NCBI RefSeq assembly: GCF_011682055.1
Contig: NZ_JAAQOM010000003.1
Coordinates: 62,001-126,000 of the forward strand
Direction of reading: 5' to 3'
Source of the DNA: Telluria antibiotica
Lineage (GTDB): Bacteria > Pseudomonadota > Gammaproteobacteria > Burkholderiales > Burkholderiaceae_D
DNA: 64,000 nucleotides
The notes beneath the pieces are model-generated. The model was not told the origin of the DNA. It did not search any database and saw only the letters and a program-made list of their open reading frames with translations. Shown here piece after piece: positions 30,477 to 40,756 of the stretch. Both the position numbers and the translations under genes were made by a program. Position 1 is the first letter of the stretch. Each line of letters opens with the position of its first letter.

Positions 30477-32354
30477 TTGACGTCAGAACACAAGAAAAGC
30501 AGCCTCGCGGCGCTGACGCTGGCCGCGGTCGGTATCGTCTACGGCGACATCGGCACGAGCCCGCTGTACACGCTCAAGACCATCTTCGATCCCATCCACG
30601 GCCTCGTGCTGAACACGCCCAACGTGCTCGGCATCGTCTCCCTGATCGTCTGGGGCCTGACGATCATCGTGTCGCTCAAGTACGTCACCTTGATCCTGCG
30701 CGCCGACAACCGCGGCGAGGGCGGCATCATGGCCCTGATGGCGCTCGCGCTGAATTCCGTCACGCGCACGTCGCGCTGGCATTACGTGCTGATGGTGCTG
30801 GGCGTGTTCGGCGCCACGATGTTCTACGGCGACAGCGTGATCACGCCGGCGATCTCCGTGCTGGGCGCGATCGAGGGTCTCGAAGTGGCCACGCCCGGCC
30901 TGGAAAAATACGTCGTGCCGCTGACGATCGTCGTGCTCGTCGCGCTGTACAGCGTGCAGCGCCACGGCACGGCCGGCATCGGCCGCTGGTTCGGTCCGAT
31001 CATGGTCGTGTGGTTCGTCGCATTGGCCGTCATGGGCGTCATCAACATCGTCCAGGCGCCCGTGATCCTGCACGCGTTGAATCCGCTGCACGCGTTCGAG
31101 TTCATGCTGCGCGAGCGCATGATCGCGTTCGTCGCCCTGGGCGCCGTCGTGCTGGCATTCACCGGTGCCGAGGCGCTTTACGCGGACATGGGCCACTTCG
31201 GCAAAAAGCCGATCCGCTTCGCCTGGTTCCTCGTCGTGTTCCCCGCGCTCGCGCTGAACTACCTGGGGCAGGGCGGCCTTCTGATCACGCATCCGGCCAC
31301 GATCGAGAATCCGTTCTACCACCAGCTGGGCAGCTGGAGCGTGCTGCCGCTCGTGCTGCTGTCGACGATGGCCACGGTAATCGCGTCGCAGGCGACGATC
31401 TCCGGGACGTTCTCGATGACGAAGCAGGCCATCGCGCTGGGCCTGCTCCCGCGCATGCGCGTGATGCACACGTCGGAAAGCGAGATCGGCCAGATCTACA
31501 TCCCGGCCGTGAACTGGCTGCAGCTGATCGTCGTGCTGATCGCCGTCGTCGGCTTCGGTTCTTCCGACAAGCTGGCGGGCGCCTACGGCATTGCGGTGAC
31601 GGCGACCATGTTCGCGACGACGATCCTCACGTTCTTCGTCGTGCGCTACCGCTGGCACCTGCCGCTGCTGCTCTCCTTGGCCGCGACCGGTTTCTTCCTG
31701 GTGATCGACCTGTCGCTATTCTCGGCCAGCACACTGAAGCTGCTGCACGGCGGCTGGTTCCCGCTCGTGATCGGCACGGTCCTGCTGACGGTCATGCTGA
31801 CATGGAAGCGCGGCCGCGAGCTCGTGTTCGAGAACCTGGAAAAGCACGCGATCCCGCTCGACGACTTCCTGCAGTCGCTGTTCGTGGCGCCACCCGGCCG
31901 CGTGGCCGGCACCGCCATCTTCCTGCGCGGCGAAACGGACGGGGTGCCGCACGCGCTGCTGCACAACCTCCTGCACAACAAGGTGCTGCACGACCGCGTC
32001 GTGTTCCTCACGGTGCACATCCGCGAGGAACCGTATGTGCCGGAAAGCGAACAGGTCGAGGTCGTCCCGCTGGGCCACAACTGCTTCCAGCTGAACGTGA
32101 CCTATGGCTTCAAGGACGAGGCCGACATCCCGCACGTGCTGCGTCTGTGCGCGGCCAAGCACCTCGAATTCGAGATGATGGAGACGTCGTTCTTCATCGC
32201 GCGCCAGACCGTGATCTCGGTGCCGGGCCAGGGCATGATGCCGTGGCGCGAACACCTGTTCGTGGCCATGCAGCGCAATGCCCGCACGGCCGCCGACTAC
32301 TACCAGATCCCGTCCAATCGCGTGATCGAACTCGGTACGCAGGTCGAGATCTGA
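30477..32354 (+). CDS. kup: low-affinity potassium transporter Kup
   Basis: A 625-residue Kup/HAK potassium-proton symporter. About twelve membrane helices fill the first 430 residues, beginning ALTLAAVGIVYGDIGTSPLYTLK with the diagnostic GDIGTSPLYT block, and GGIMALMAL and FYGDSVITPAISVL follow; a soluble C-terminal domain of about 190 residues ends VEI. No ATG is available; TTG at 30477 gives E. coli-like length and a modest GGTGAA site, while an in-frame TTG 17 codons upstream is less likely. The 243-base leader (30234-30476) holds no gene. Confidence 0.93.
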   Translation: MTSEHKKSSLAALTLAAVGIVYGDIGTSPLYTLKTIFDPIHGLVLNTPNVLGIVSLIVWGLTIIVSLKYVTLILRADNRGEGGIMALMALALNSVTRTSRWHYVLMVLGVFGATMFYGDSVITPAISVLGAIEGLEVATPGLEKYVVPLTIVVLVALYSVQRHGTAGIGRWFGPIMVVWFVALAVMGVINIVQAPVILHALNPLHAFEFMLRERMIAFVALGAVVLAFTGAEALYADMGHFGKKPIRFAWFLVVFPALALNYLGQGGLLITHPATIENPFYHQLGSWSVLPLVLLSTMATVIASQATISGTFSMTKQAIALGLLPRMRVMHTSESEIGQIYIPAVNWLQLIVVLIAVVGFGSSDKLAGAYGIAVTATMFATTILTFFVVRYRWHLPLLLSLAATGFFLVIDLSLFSASTLKLLHGGWFPLVIGTVLLTVMLTWKRGRELVFENLEKHAIPLDDFLQSLFVAPPGRVAGTAIFLRGETDGVPHALLHNLLHNKVLHDRVVFLTVHIREEPYVPESEQVEVVPLGHNCFQLNVTYGFKDEADIPHVLRLCAAKHLEFEMMETSFFIARQTVISVPGQGMMPWREHLFVAMQRNARTAADYYQIPSNRVIELGTQVEI

Positions 32355-32363
32355 CCGGCGCAC

Positions 32364-32388
32364 GCCGCCGGCCCGCGCGGCCGGCGGC
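32364..32388 (+). terminator. GC-rich hairpin after kup
   Basis: A perfect ten-base-pair stem GCCGCCGGCC/GGCCGGCGGC with a five-base loop begins about ten bases after the kup stop. There is no T run, so intrinsic termination is uncertain; it may instead protect the transcript's 3' end. Confidence 0.45.
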
Positions 32389-32482
32389 CTTACAAAGCCA
32401 TACAAATCCCCCACAGACGCTTGCAGGGCCCGTTGGTAAGGTTCGGTTTTTCCATTCATTCACGAACCTTCACAGGAGCCCC

Positions 32483-32959
32483 ATGAAACTGTCCTTCCCG
32501 CTCGCCGTCGCCTGCGCCGCCATCCTGAGCCTGTCCGCCTGCGGTGGCGGCGGCGGCGATTCCGGCGGCAACACCGTCGTCAACAATCCCGCCGCGCTGA
32601 CCAAGACCGACGTCGCGGTCGGCACCGGTGCCGATGCGGTGTCGGGCGCGCGCGTGCAAGTCAATTACACGGGCTGGCTGTACAGCGCCGGCGCCGCCGA
32701 TTTCAAGGGTAGCAAGTTCGACGCATCGAAACCGGGCACGCCGTACACGTTCGTCATCGGCGCCACCGGCACGAGTGAATCCGTGATCCCCGGCTTCAGC
32801 CAGGCCGTGCAAGGCATGAAGGTGGGCGGCAAGCGCACCGTGCTGGTCCCCAGCAATCTCGCGTACGGCGCGGGCGGCGTGGCGGGCGTGATCCCCGGAA
32901 ACACGGGCCTCGTGTTCGACGTCGAGCTCGTGAAAGTCTGCGGCAGCGCGGCCTGCTGA
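32483..32959 (+). CDS. FKBP-type peptidyl-prolyl isomerase lipoprotein
   Basis: A 158-residue lipoprotein with an FKBP domain, which catalyses proline isomerisation during folding in the envelope. Lipobox LSAC gives lipidated Cys20, followed by a Gly-rich linker. Core motifs VQVNYTGWLY, GSKFDAS, FVIGATG, IPGFSQAVQGMKVGGKR and VPSNLAYG are intact, ending VFDVELVKV. The AGGAG site before ATG 32483 is strong. It stands alone after kup. Confidence 0.92.
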   Translation: MKLSFPLAVACAAILSLSACGGGGGDSGGNTVVNNPAALTKTDVAVGTGADAVSGARVQVNYTGWLYSAGAADFKGSKFDASKPGTPYTFVIGATGTSESVIPGFSQAVQGMKVGGKRTVLVPSNLAYGAGGVAGVIPGNTGLVFDVELVKVCGSAAC

Positions 32960-33051
32960 TCCGCCACCGCGCCGCGCACGACTGATTTCGATCAGTCCCG
33001 CGCGGCGGCGCCGGTCTTATCGTTGGCACGCCTGATCATCCGGAGCCTGCC

Positions 33052-34125
33052 ATGTCGATACGTCGTTTTCTGTTGCCCCTGCTGTTGTCTCTGCTCGCCG
33101 GCGCCCCCGCGTGGGCTGGTCCGCTGTACACCGCCACCTTCCTGCCTGAAAATTTCCTGGCCTCCGGCATCGGCAACGACGGCAATATCGTCGGCATGGG
33201 CCTCGACGCCGCTTTCCAGGAACGCGCCTTCGTCTGGCGCGCCGGCACGACGACGTTCCTGCCCACGCCGGGCGCTTCCATCGCGTATGCGACCGCAATC
33301 CGCGACGGCGGCGTCGTCGGCGCCGCGCAGACGGGCGGCGTCACGCGTGGCTTTGTCTGGCGCGATGGCACCATGCAGTCCATCGGCACGCTGTACGGCG
33401 GCGACAGCGTCGCCTACGGCGTCAATGTCGGCGGCCAGGTCGTCGGCGCTTCCACCGACGCGTCCGGCAACAGCCGCGCGTTCCTGTACAGCGGCGGCAC
33501 GCTGACGGACCTCGGCACGCTGGGTGGAACCGATGCGCAGGCGCGCGGCATCAACGACGCGGGCATGGTCGTCGGCGGATCGCAACCGGGGGCGGGTTTC
33601 CCGGACGACGGCGCCCACGCCTTCCTGTACAGCGGCGGCACCATGCACGATCTCGGCACGCTCGGCGGTGGCTTCAGCTGGGCCGAGGCCGTGAACGACA
33701 CGGGCCAGGTCGTCGGCTACAGCCTCGTCGGTGCCGAACCCGTTTGGCATCCTTTCCTGTACAGCGGCGGCGTCATGCACGACCTCGGTTCGTTCGGCGG
33801 TGACTACGGCGAAGCGCGCGCCATCAATGCGTCCGGCACCGTGGTCGGCTATTCGAGCTTCGTCACCTACGGTTTTTCGCACGCGTTCGTGGACGCAGGC
33901 GCCGGCCTCGTCGACTTGAATACCGTCACGGCAGGCCTCGGCAGCGAGGTGTTGATGGATGCAGTCGACATCAACGACGCCGGCCAGATCGTCGCCAACA
34001 GCTGCAACGTCATCGGCATTTGTGCGCCGGCGCTGTTGACGCCGGTGCCCGAACCGGCGCCTGCTCTCCTGTTGCCGATGGGCGGATTGGCGCTGCTGTG
34101 GTGGCGCAGGCGCACGGCACGCCGA
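33052..34125 (+). CDS. HAF-repeat PEP-CTERM protein lacking a nearby stop codon
   Basis: An exported protein with signal peptide 1-22 (ending AWA), then about six HAF-type repeats of 45-50 residues marked by [17 protein letters not shown] and NDAGxVVG patterns, likely a beta-propeller. Its tail at about residues 332-358 is a classic PEP-CTERM sorting signal: VPEP, a hydrophobic helix and WWRRRTARR. Such proteins are cut by exosortase at the cell envelope. The given end marks the end of the recognisable tail: in this frame there is no stop codon until about 35616, through the whole next gene, and the nearest stop in any frame is 34266-34268. A lost stop, indel or sequencing error is likely. 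Confidence 0.72.
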
Positions 34126-34264
34126 ACCGATGCCGGCATGCACGGTGGCGCCGGCAATATCGGCGAACAGCTATCTTCGGTCTGCGGCCAGGCCGACCTT
34201 GGGGGCCCCGCCCGGGGTGCGCCGGCTGCCGTGGCCGGCCGACCGGCAGACTTCCGGAGGAACC

Positions 34265-35569
34265 ATGACCACGACGGACACGGCGAACCCGCACGCAATC
34301 GAGCACCTGACGTCGCGCCAGCGCGTCTTCGCCATCGTCGGCGCCTCGTCCGGCAACCTGGTCGAGTGGTTCGACTTCTACATCTATTCGTTCTGCGCAC
34401 TGTATTTTTCGTCGGCCTTCTTCCCGAAGGGAAATGCGACGACGCAGCTGCTGAACACGGCCGGCATCTTCGCGGCCGGCTTCCTGATGCGGCCCATCGG
34501 CGGGTGGCTGTTCGGCCGCGTGGCCGACCGCTACGGCCGGCGCAACGCGATGATGATTTCCGTCCTGATGATGTGCGGCGGCTCCCTGATGATCGCGGCG
34601 CTGCCCACCTATGCCAGCATCGGCACGGCGGCGCCCACCCTGCTGCTCGTGGCGCGCCTGTTCCAGGGCCTGTCCGTCGGCGGCGAATACGGCACCAGCG
34701 CCACGTACATGAGCGAGGTCGCGGAGCCTGGGCGCAAGGGCTTCTTCGCGTCGTTCCAGTACGTTACCTTGATCGGCGGCCAGCTCGCGGCCCTGCTCGT
34801 GCTGGGCATCCTGCAACTGCTGCTGACGCACGACGAGCTGAAGGCGTGGGGCTGGCGCATCCCGTTCGTCGTCGGCGCGGCCGCCGCCCTCGTGTCGCTG
34901 TACCTGCGCCGTGCGCTGCACGAGACGACCACCGCCACCGAGCGCAAGAGCGAGGCCGCGGGCAGCGTCGCGTCGCTGCTCAGGCACCACCGGCGCGCCT
35001 TCGTCACGGTGCTGGGGTTCACGGCCGGCGGTTCGCTGATCTTCTACGCGTTCACCACGTACATGCAGAAATACCTCGTCAACACGGCCGGCATGAGCAC
35101 GGAGACGGCCAGCCGCGTGATGACTGTCTGCCTGCTGATCTACATGCTGATGCAGCCCGCGTTCGGCGCGTTGTCCGACCGCATCGGCCGGCGTACGTCG
35201 ATGATCGCGTTCGGCGCGCTCACGGCCGTGTTCACGACGCCGATCATGATGGCGCTGCGCAGCGTGTCCAGCCCAGTGACGGCCGGCGTGCTGATCGTGT
35301 GCGCGCTGGCGATGATCAGCCTGTACACGTCGATCGGCGGGTTGATCAAGGCGGAGATGTTCCCCGTCGAAGTGCGCGCGCTGGGCGTGGGCTTGTCGTA
35401 CGCGGTCGCGAACGCGATCTTCGGCGGCTCGGCGGAATACGTGGCCCTGTGGTTCAAGCAGGCCGGCCACGAACCCTATTTTTACTGGTATGTGAGCGTC
35501 ATGTGTGCGGTGGCCTGCGTCGTTGCGATCCGCATGCCCGATCCGACGAAATCCGGCCTGCTCAAGTGA
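34265..35569 (+). CDS. MFS permease of the alpha-ketoglutarate/metabolite:H+ symporter type
   Basis: A 434-residue major facilitator with twelve helices. The N-terminal [16 protein letters not shown] block, the loop [13 protein letters not shown] between helices two and three, and [14 protein letters not shown] are typical of the KgtP/ShiA/ProP metabolite symporter group; the second half repeats [10 protein letters not shown]. Substrate is probably a carboxylate, shikimate or osmolyte but cannot be read from the sequence. ATG 34265 has a CCGGAGGA site. A longer in-frame start at 34130 is unlikely. It overlaps the stopless frame of the preceding gene. Confidence 0.9.
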   Translation: MTTTDTANPHAIEHLTSRQRVFAIVGASSGNLVEWFDFYIYSFCALYFSSAFFPKGNATTQLLNTAGIFAAGFLMRPIGGWLFGRVADRYGRRNAMMISVLMMCGGSLMIAALPTYASIGTAAPTLLLVARLFQGLSVGGEYGTSATYMSEVAEPGRKGFFASFQYVTLIGGQLAALLVLGILQLLLTHDELKAWGWRIPFVVGAAAALVSLYLRRALHETTTATERKSEAAGSVASLLRHHRRAFVTVLGFTAGGSLIFYAFTTYMQKYLVNTAGMSTETASRVMTVCLLIYMLMQPAFGALSDRIGRRTSMIAFGALTAVFTTPIMMALRSVSSPVTAGVLIVCALAMISLYTSIGGLIKAEMFPVEVRALGVGLSYAVANAIFGGSAEYVALWFKQAGHEPYFYWYVSVMCAVACVVAIRMPDPTKSGLLK

Positions 35570-35612
35570 CGGGCACGTCGAATAAGCTGCCGCGACGGTT
35601 CGTCGAGTTGCC

Positions 35613-36080
35613 CTAATCCCCGGCGGCGGGCCGCAGCATGTCGATGTGCAGGATGCCGTCTTCGTCGTACGGCGCGGAGACCGTGCGGAAGCCGAAGCTG
35701 CCGTAGAACGCTTCCAGGTGAGCCTGGGCGCCGATGCGGATCGCGTGGCCGGGGTGCAGCCGCTCCGCGCACGCGATGCCTTGCGCGACCAGTTCGCGGC
35801 CGAGCCCCGTGCCGCGCGCGGACGCGCTCGTGGCGACGCGGCCCAGCGACATCTCGTCGTATTTCGCGCCCGGCGCCAGGCAGCGCAACGTGGCCGCCAA
35901 TTCCCGCTTGCCGGCCACGGTCTTCCAGCCGAGCAGGTGGTGCGCATCGACGTCGAGGCCGTCGATGTCCGGGTACAGGCACGCCTGTTCGAGCACGAAC
36001 ACGTGCTGGCGCAGGGCCAGCATCTCGTACAGTTCCGCCGCGGTCAGGTCGGCGAAACGGCTCCACTGCCATTCGATCAT
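35613..36080 (-). CDS. GNAT N-acetyltransferase (ElaA-like)
   Basis: A 155-residue acetyl-CoA-dependent acetyltransferase resembling ElaA. It begins EWQWSRFADLTAAELYEMLALRQ, with the ElaA-type LALRQHVFVLEQ helix, and holds the CoA loop RVATSASARGTGLGRELV and a C-terminal AHLEAFYGSFGF strand-helix. Substrate unknown. Same strand as and downstream of the deacetylase-family gene, about 29 bases apart, so possibly co-transcribed; a pairing of acetylase and deacetylase is intriguing but unproven. Confidence 0.86.
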   Translation of the reverse strand: MIEWQWSRFADLTAAELYEMLALRQHVFVLEQACLYPDIDGLDVDAHHLLGWKTVAGKRELAATLRCLAPGAKYDEMSLGRVATSASARGTGLGRELVAQGIACAERLHPGHAIRIGAQAHLEAFYGSFGFRTVSAPYDEDGILHIDMLRPAAGD

Positions 36081-36109
36081 TGTCGTTCCAGTCGTTGATG
36101 CTTGCAGAA

Positions 36110-37132
36110 TCAGGCCGCCGTCTCGAAACCTTCGAGCACGTTGACCACGTTGATGCCGAGTTCGGGCCCGACCGCGCCGCCTTCGAACACGAAGACGGTC
36201 GGCAGCCCGAGGAAGCCGATGCGCTCGCCGATGCGCAGGAAGTCGCCGCCCGCGAGGTCAAAGTGCGCGCGCGGGTCGCCTTCGAGGCCGGCGGCGCCGA
36301 GCGACACGACGAGCGCCTGCGGAGAAAACCCCGCCAGCTTGATGCACGCCGTCTCCAGCGCCGCGAACCACTGCGCCGCGTGTGCGCCGCGCGGCAGCGG
36401 CACGTTCAGGTTGAAGCCGGTGCCGGCGTCGGCGCCCGTCTCGTCCGGGTGGCCCGCATAGAACGGGTAGTCCGTGCGCGGGTCGGCGTGGATCGACGCG
36501 AACAGCACGTCGCGGCGGCGGTAAAAGATGTCTTGCGTGCCGTGGCCGTGGTGGTAGTCGATGTCGAGGATGGCCACGCGCTGCAGGCCATCGTCCAGCA
36601 GGTGCTGGGCCGCGAGCGCCGCGTTGTTCAGGAAGCAGCCGCCGCCGAAGTAATCGGCGCCCGCGTGGTGGCCGGCCGGGTGCGTGAGGGCGAACGTGGC
36701 GCGCTCGCCCAGGCGCAGCGCGTGCGCCGCGTTGATCGCGCAGGCGGCGCCCGTTTTCGCCGCGGTCCACGTGCCGGCCGTCAGCGGCGTGGCGGCGTCG
36801 CACGCGTACAGGCCCAGACGGCCCGCGAAGCTGTCCGGTTCGACGTCGCGGCGCATGCCCGCCAGGGGCCACGCGGTGGGCAGCGGATCGCGTTCGGCGT
36901 TGCGCGCATCGAGGGCGAGCCACTCGCTCCACGCGCCACGCAGGAACTGCAGGTAGCGCGGCGTATGCGTCCGTTCCAGCGACGTCAGCGGCACGCCGTG
37001 CGGCGTGACGATGCGGCCCAGGCCGCGCCGCGCGAACTCGTTCGCGACGGCGTCGATGCGCGCGCCGCTGCCGCCGCCGCTGTCGATGCGTGGCGCGTGC
37101 TGGGCGTGGTGTTCGTTGAAGAAGGTGAGCAA
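36110..37132 (-). CDS. histone deacetylase family protein
   Basis: A 340-residue zinc-dependent deacetylase of the class II HDAC/acetylpolyamine amidohydrolase family. Active-site motifs are visible: the His pair in HPAGHHAGADYFGG, the metal ligands in ILDIDYHHGHGTQDIF, ASIHADPRTDYPFY, and the C-terminal SLGAAGLEGDP, which stands where the metal Asp-containing motif usually lies. Bacterial members remove acetyl groups from polyamines or small molecules. The ATG at 37132 gives MLTFFNEHHAQHAP, a normal family start. It is followed by the GNAT gene. Confidence 0.88.
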   Translation of the reverse strand: MLTFFNEHHAQHAPRIDSGGGSGARIDAVANEFARRGLGRIVTPHGVPLTSLERTHTPRYLQFLRGAWSEWLALDARNAERDPLPTAWPLAGMRRDVEPDSFAGRLGLYACDAATPLTAGTWTAAKTGAACAINAAHALRLGERATFALTHPAGHHAGADYFGGGCFLNNAALAAQHLLDDGLQRVAILDIDYHHGHGTQDIFYRRRDVLFASIHADPRTDYPFYAGHPDETGADAGTGFNLNVPLPRGAHAAQWFAALETACIKLAGFSPQALVVSLGAAGLEGDPRAHFDLAGGDFLRIGERIGFLGLPTVFVFEGGAVGPELGINVVNVLEGFETAA

Positions 37133-37213
37133 GGGCGTCTCGGGCGGCGCCTCGATGCCGCAGGGCCGGGGCGGGCGGCGTGCACCGCCCGGCCGGTGCC
37201 GTCGAAGCGTGGG

Positions 37214-38809
37214 TTAGCTGTTACGGCACAGTGTACTACTGTTGTACGCGGCGACGAAGTCGTCGAAGGAACCCGTGTCCGTCGTCTCGATCTGCGCCTG
37301 CTCGGCCAGCGACGCCTGGGCCATCTCGTCGAACAGCGCCGTCTCGGCCGGCATCAGCGGATCGGCGCGGAACGCGGCCGCGTGCAGCTCGCTCTGGCGC
37401 AGGCCGAATTGCGCGAAGGAGCCGAGCGTGCGCACTTCCTGCAGCACGCGCGCGGACGGCGTCTTGTCCGGGTCGAGTACCTTGGCCTTCTGCGCGTCGA
37501 GGGCGTCGACGTGGGCGCCCTGGTAATTGTGCTCGCGGTCCAGCAGCTCGGCGACGGGGCGGATGCGTTCCAGCAGCTCTTCCGCCCAATCCTTGAGCAG
37601 CACTTCGTGGTCGTTGCGCGTGAGCGTGAGGCCCGGACGGCGGCCTTCCTTCACGGTGTGCGCGAAGTTGCGCGCATGGACTTGCCCTTCCATCGCGTTG
37701 ATGATGGGGCTGTCCTCGAGGGCGCAGAACAGCAGGAAGGCGTCCAGGAAGCGGCCCGTCTCGAGCGCGATGCCGACCGGCTCGAACGGATCGACGTCCA
37801 GGCAGCGCACCTCGATGTACTGCACGCCGCGCGCGCACAGCGCCTGTACGGGACGCTCGCCCGTGCGGATGACGCGCTTGGGCCGGATCGTCGAATAGTA
37901 TTCGTTCTCGATCTGCAGGATGTTGGTCGACAGCTGGACCCACTCGCCATCCTTCTTCGTGCCGATGTCCGCGTATGGCGGATACGGGCGCTTGACGGCG
38001 TCCATCAGCGACGTGACATAGCTTTCCAGGCTGTTTTCGTGCGGGCGCAGGCCGGACTGGGCGTCGTTCTGGTAACCGAGGTCGCTCATGCGCAGGCTCG
38101 TCGCATACGGCAGGAACAGGGTGTCGTCCGACAGCGTTTCCAGATTGTGGTCGCGGCCGCGCAGGAAGCCTGTCGACAGCGTGGGCGACGCGCCGAACAG
38201 GTACATCAGCAACCAGCTGTAGCGGCGGAAGTTGCGGATCGTCGCGATATAGCTTTCGGACTGGAAGTCGCGCAGGGCGTTGCGGCGTTCTTCCGGGATG
38301 CCTTCGTGCTGCGCCAGCAGTTGCCACAGGCCTTCCGGCAGCGAATAGTTGTAGTGGATGCCCGCGATGCATTGCATGGCCTTGCCATAGCGGAGGGCCA
38401 GGCCGCGGCGGTACACGTGCTTGAGCATGCCGAGGTTCGACTTGCCGTACCACGCGATCTCGATGTCTTCCTCGGCCGGCAGCTCGCACGGCATCGACTG
38501 GCTCCACAGCAGCTCGTCGCCCAGCTTCGAATAGGCGTAGCGGTGGATCGCGTCGAGGCGGTGCAGGGCCAGGCCGATGTCGTGTTCGGCCGGCGTGATG
38601 AATTCGAGCAGGGCTTCCGCGTAATCCGTCGTGATCTGCGGATGCGTGAGAGCCGAGCCCAGTCGCACCGGATGCGGCGTGCGGGCCAGGTGGCCGCGGC
38701 CGTCGACGCGTAACGTCTCGCGCTCGATGCCGCGCAGGCCCTGCTGGAGCAGGCCGCGGTGGGCATCGTCGTCCAGCAGGGCCAGGCGGCGGGTCAGTTG
38801 GTTCGACAC
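37214..38809 (-). CDS. gshA: glutamate-cysteine ligase
   Basis: A 531-residue proteobacterial-type GshA, first enzyme of glutathione synthesis, joining glutamate and cysteine with ATP. Conserved pieces include [17 protein letters not shown] near the start, [36 protein letters not shown] and [14 protein letters not shown]. The GTG at 38809 has an AAGGAAATCTC leader with good spacing, so I prefer it; the in-frame ATG at 38833 adds eight residues and lacks a ribosome site. Glutathione made here could serve the thiol enzymes of the window. Confidence 0.92.
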   Translation of the reverse strand: MSNQLTRRLALLDDDAHRGLLQQGLRGIERETLRVDGRGHLARTPHPVRLGSALTHPQITTDYAEALLEFITPAEHDIGLALHRLDAIHRYAYSKLGDELLWSQSMPCELPAEEDIEIAWYGKSNLGMLKHVYRRGLALRYGKAMQCIAGIHYNYSLPEGLWQLLAQHEGIPEERRNALRDFQSESYIATIRNFRRYSWLLMYLFGASPTLSTGFLRGRDHNLETLSDDTLFLPYATSLRMSDLGYQNDAQSGLRPHENSLESYVTSLMDAVKRPYPPYADIGTKKDGEWVQLSTNILQIENEYYSTIRPKRVIRTGERPVQALCARGVQYIEVRCLDVDPFEPVGIALETGRFLDAFLLFCALEDSPIINAMEGQVHARNFAHTVKEGRRPGLTLTRNDHEVLLKDWAEELLERIRPVAELLDREHNYQGAHVDALDAQKAKVLDPDKTPSARVLQEVRTLGSFAQFGLRQSELHAAAFRADPLMPAETALFDEMAQASLAEQAQIETTDTGSFDDFVAAYNSSTLCRNS

Positions 38810-38895
38810 GAGATTTCCTTTCTTATACTGCATGAGACGCAGAGATTAACCGAAATCCGCAGAGCGCGCCGGGCACCCTTCAATATGACAATTCA

Positions 38896-40701
38896 TTAAC
38901 GGGACACGGCCCCTTCGGCCGCTGCGGGCGCCGCGGCGGCGGGCGCGGGCGGGGCGGCTTGCGTGGCGATCCAGTGGTCGATATGGCGTTCCAGCAGGTC
39001 CAGCGGCAGGACGCCGTTCTCCAGCAAGGCGTCGTGGAAGGTGCGCACGTCGAAGCGCGCGCCCAGCGCCGCCTGCGCCCGCGCCAGCAGCGCCACGATG
39101 CGCAGCTGGCCGATTTTATACGCGAGCGCCTGGCCCGGATGGGCGATCATGCGGTCCACTTCGACCTCGTTGTCGGACGCCGGATTGGCCGTGTTCGCGT
39201 TCAGGTAGCCGACGGCCTGCTGGCGCGACCAGCCCAGCGCGTGGATGCCCGTGTCGACGACGAGCCGCGCCGCGCGCAGCTGCTCGTCGGCCAGCCGGCC
39301 GAATTGCGAGAACGGATCGCGCATCAGCCCGAGCGTCGGCCCGAGACCCTCGGCATACAGCGCCCAGCCCTCGCCGAACGCCGGATACCACGCATGGCGG
39401 CGGAACGGGGGCAGGCCGTCGATCGCGTGCGCGCGCGCGACCTGCAGATGGTGGCCGGGGACGCCCTCGTGCAGCGCGAGCGTCTCGACTTCCCACAGCG
39501 GCCGCGTGGCGAGGCGGCTCGTGTTGACGACGAGGGCGGCCGTGCGCTCGGGCGTGCCCGCTTCGTAGTAGGCGCCGCCCTGGGTGTCGGCGCCTTCCTG
39601 CTGCACGGGCTTCACCGCCAGCTCTTCCTGCGGGACGACGCCGAACAACGGCGGGAGTCGGGCGTCGACGCGCGCGATGGTGCGCCGGTAGCGTTCCAGC
39701 AGTGCGTCGGCGCTCGCCGGAAACAAGCGCGGGTCGCTGCGCACGAACGCGACGAATTGCGGATAGCTGCCCTTGAACCCCGTGCGGACGGCCGTCGCTT
39801 CCATCTCGGCGCGGATGCGCGCCACTTCCTTCTCGCCCAGTGCGTGGATCTCGGCCGGCGCCAGCGCCGTCGTCGTCGCCGCTTTCACGAGGTACGCATA
39901 CCACGCCGCGCCGCCGGGCAGGTTCGCGGCGCCGATCGTCGTGCGCGCGGCGGGCAGGTACTCGGCGCGCACGAAGTCTTCCAGCTTTTGCAGCGCGCCC
40001 GCTGCCGTGCGCAGGGCGGCCGCGCCGTCGGTCGCGAGCTGCGTGCGCGCCGCCTCGTCGATGGTCGCGGGCAGGCGCTGGAACGGCGCGCCGAGCGGCC
40101 CGTCCTGCACGTGCTCGCGCAGCGCGCGCAGTTGCGCGGGCAGGCCGGCCATGATGGCTTTCGGCGCCGTCCAGCCGGTCTTCATCCCTTCGCGCATCTG
40201 CTCGACGATGCCGTCGACGTGGCGCGGCAGTGCGTTCAGGCGCGCGATGTAGTTGCGATAGTCGTCCTCCGTGACGAAAGGCATCTGCGCGACGAGCTGC
40301 GGGAAACGGAACTGCAGGCCGTCCTGTGCGCTGATTGGATCCGGATCGAACGCGACGAACGCGGCGCGCGCGAGGATGCGTTCCTGGTCGCCCGTGAACA
40401 GGTCCCACGACAGGCGGTCCTGGCCGGCCAGCTGGCCGCGGTCGATCTGGCGCGCGAGGTCGAGCATGCGGCGCGCGTGGTCGGCGGCCGCCGTGTGCGC
40501 GGCGAGCGACGTGTCGGCCAGCTGGGCGTCGTAGCGGTGGTCGCCGACACTCGTGGCGAATTCGGGCTGGTGCTTGAGGCGCCATTGCCAGTCGCGCTCG
40601 AACAGCGCGTGCGCCTGGTCGGCGGCGCCAGGCGCGGCGACGTCCGCCGCGAGCGCGGCCAGGGGGCCCAGCAGGATGAGGGTCGCGAACAGTCGACGCA
40701 T
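38896..40701 (-). CDS. exported DUF885 peptidase-like protein
   Basis: A 601-residue protein with a signal peptide (MRRLFATLILLGPLAALAAD). The DUF885 domain is mostly helical and holds a zinc-peptidase-like HEGVPGHHLQ motif, with FGEGWALYAE following, similar to gluzincins of the M32 type. Its activity is unknown but probably a carboxypeptidase. The ATG at 40701 starts the signal peptide; an upstream in-frame ATG at 40794 adds 31 unlike residues. C-terminal tail is Ala/Pro-rich. It is separated from prmC by a family-1 repeat. Confidence 0.88.
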   Translation of the reverse strand: MRRLFATLILLGPLAALAADVAAPGAADQAHALFERDWQWRLKHQPEFATSVGDHRYDAQLADTSLAAHTAAADHARRMLDLARQIDRGQLAGQDRLSWDLFTGDQERILARAAFVAFDPDPISAQDGLQFRFPQLVAQMPFVTEDDYRNYIARLNALPRHVDGIVEQMREGMKTGWTAPKAIMAGLPAQLRALREHVQDGPLGAPFQRLPATIDEAARTQLATDGAAALRTAAGALQKLEDFVRAEYLPAARTTIGAANLPGGAAWYAYLVKAATTTALAPAEIHALGEKEVARIRAEMEATAVRTGFKGSYPQFVAFVRSDPRLFPASADALLERYRRTIARVDARLPPLFGVVPQEELAVKPVQQEGADTQGGAYYEAGTPERTAALVVNTSRLATRPLWEVETLALHEGVPGHHLQVARAHAIDGLPPFRRHAWYPAFGEGWALYAEGLGPTLGLMRDPFSQFGRLADEQLRAARLVVDTGIHALGWSRQQAVGYLNANTANPASDNEVEVDRMIAHPGQALAYKIGQLRIVALLARAQAALGARFDVRTFHDALLENGVLPLDLLERHIDHWIATQAAPPAPAAAAPAAAEGAVSR

Positions 40702-40756
40702 CACGTGGCTCCGGTGGTGGACCGGGCATTGTAGCAAAGGGGATGCCGGTGCCGCG

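Noticed and set aside
31010..32959. Long plus-strand frame seeming to fuse a leader to the FKBP lipoprotein
   Set aside because: The first two thirds are an out-of-frame shadow of kup. The lipobox and a strong ribosome site at 32483 define the true start.
33052..35616. Genuine 854-residue fusion of the PEP-CTERM protein with a second domain
   Set aside because: The part after about residue 358 is an out-of-frame reading of the MFS gene, Arg/His-rich and without domains. It is treated as readthrough, not a real fusion.
36080..38713. Plus-strand open frame of about 877 codons
   Set aside because: It is antisense to the deacetylase-family gene and gshA, both with clear active-site motifs; the frame has no recognisable domain.
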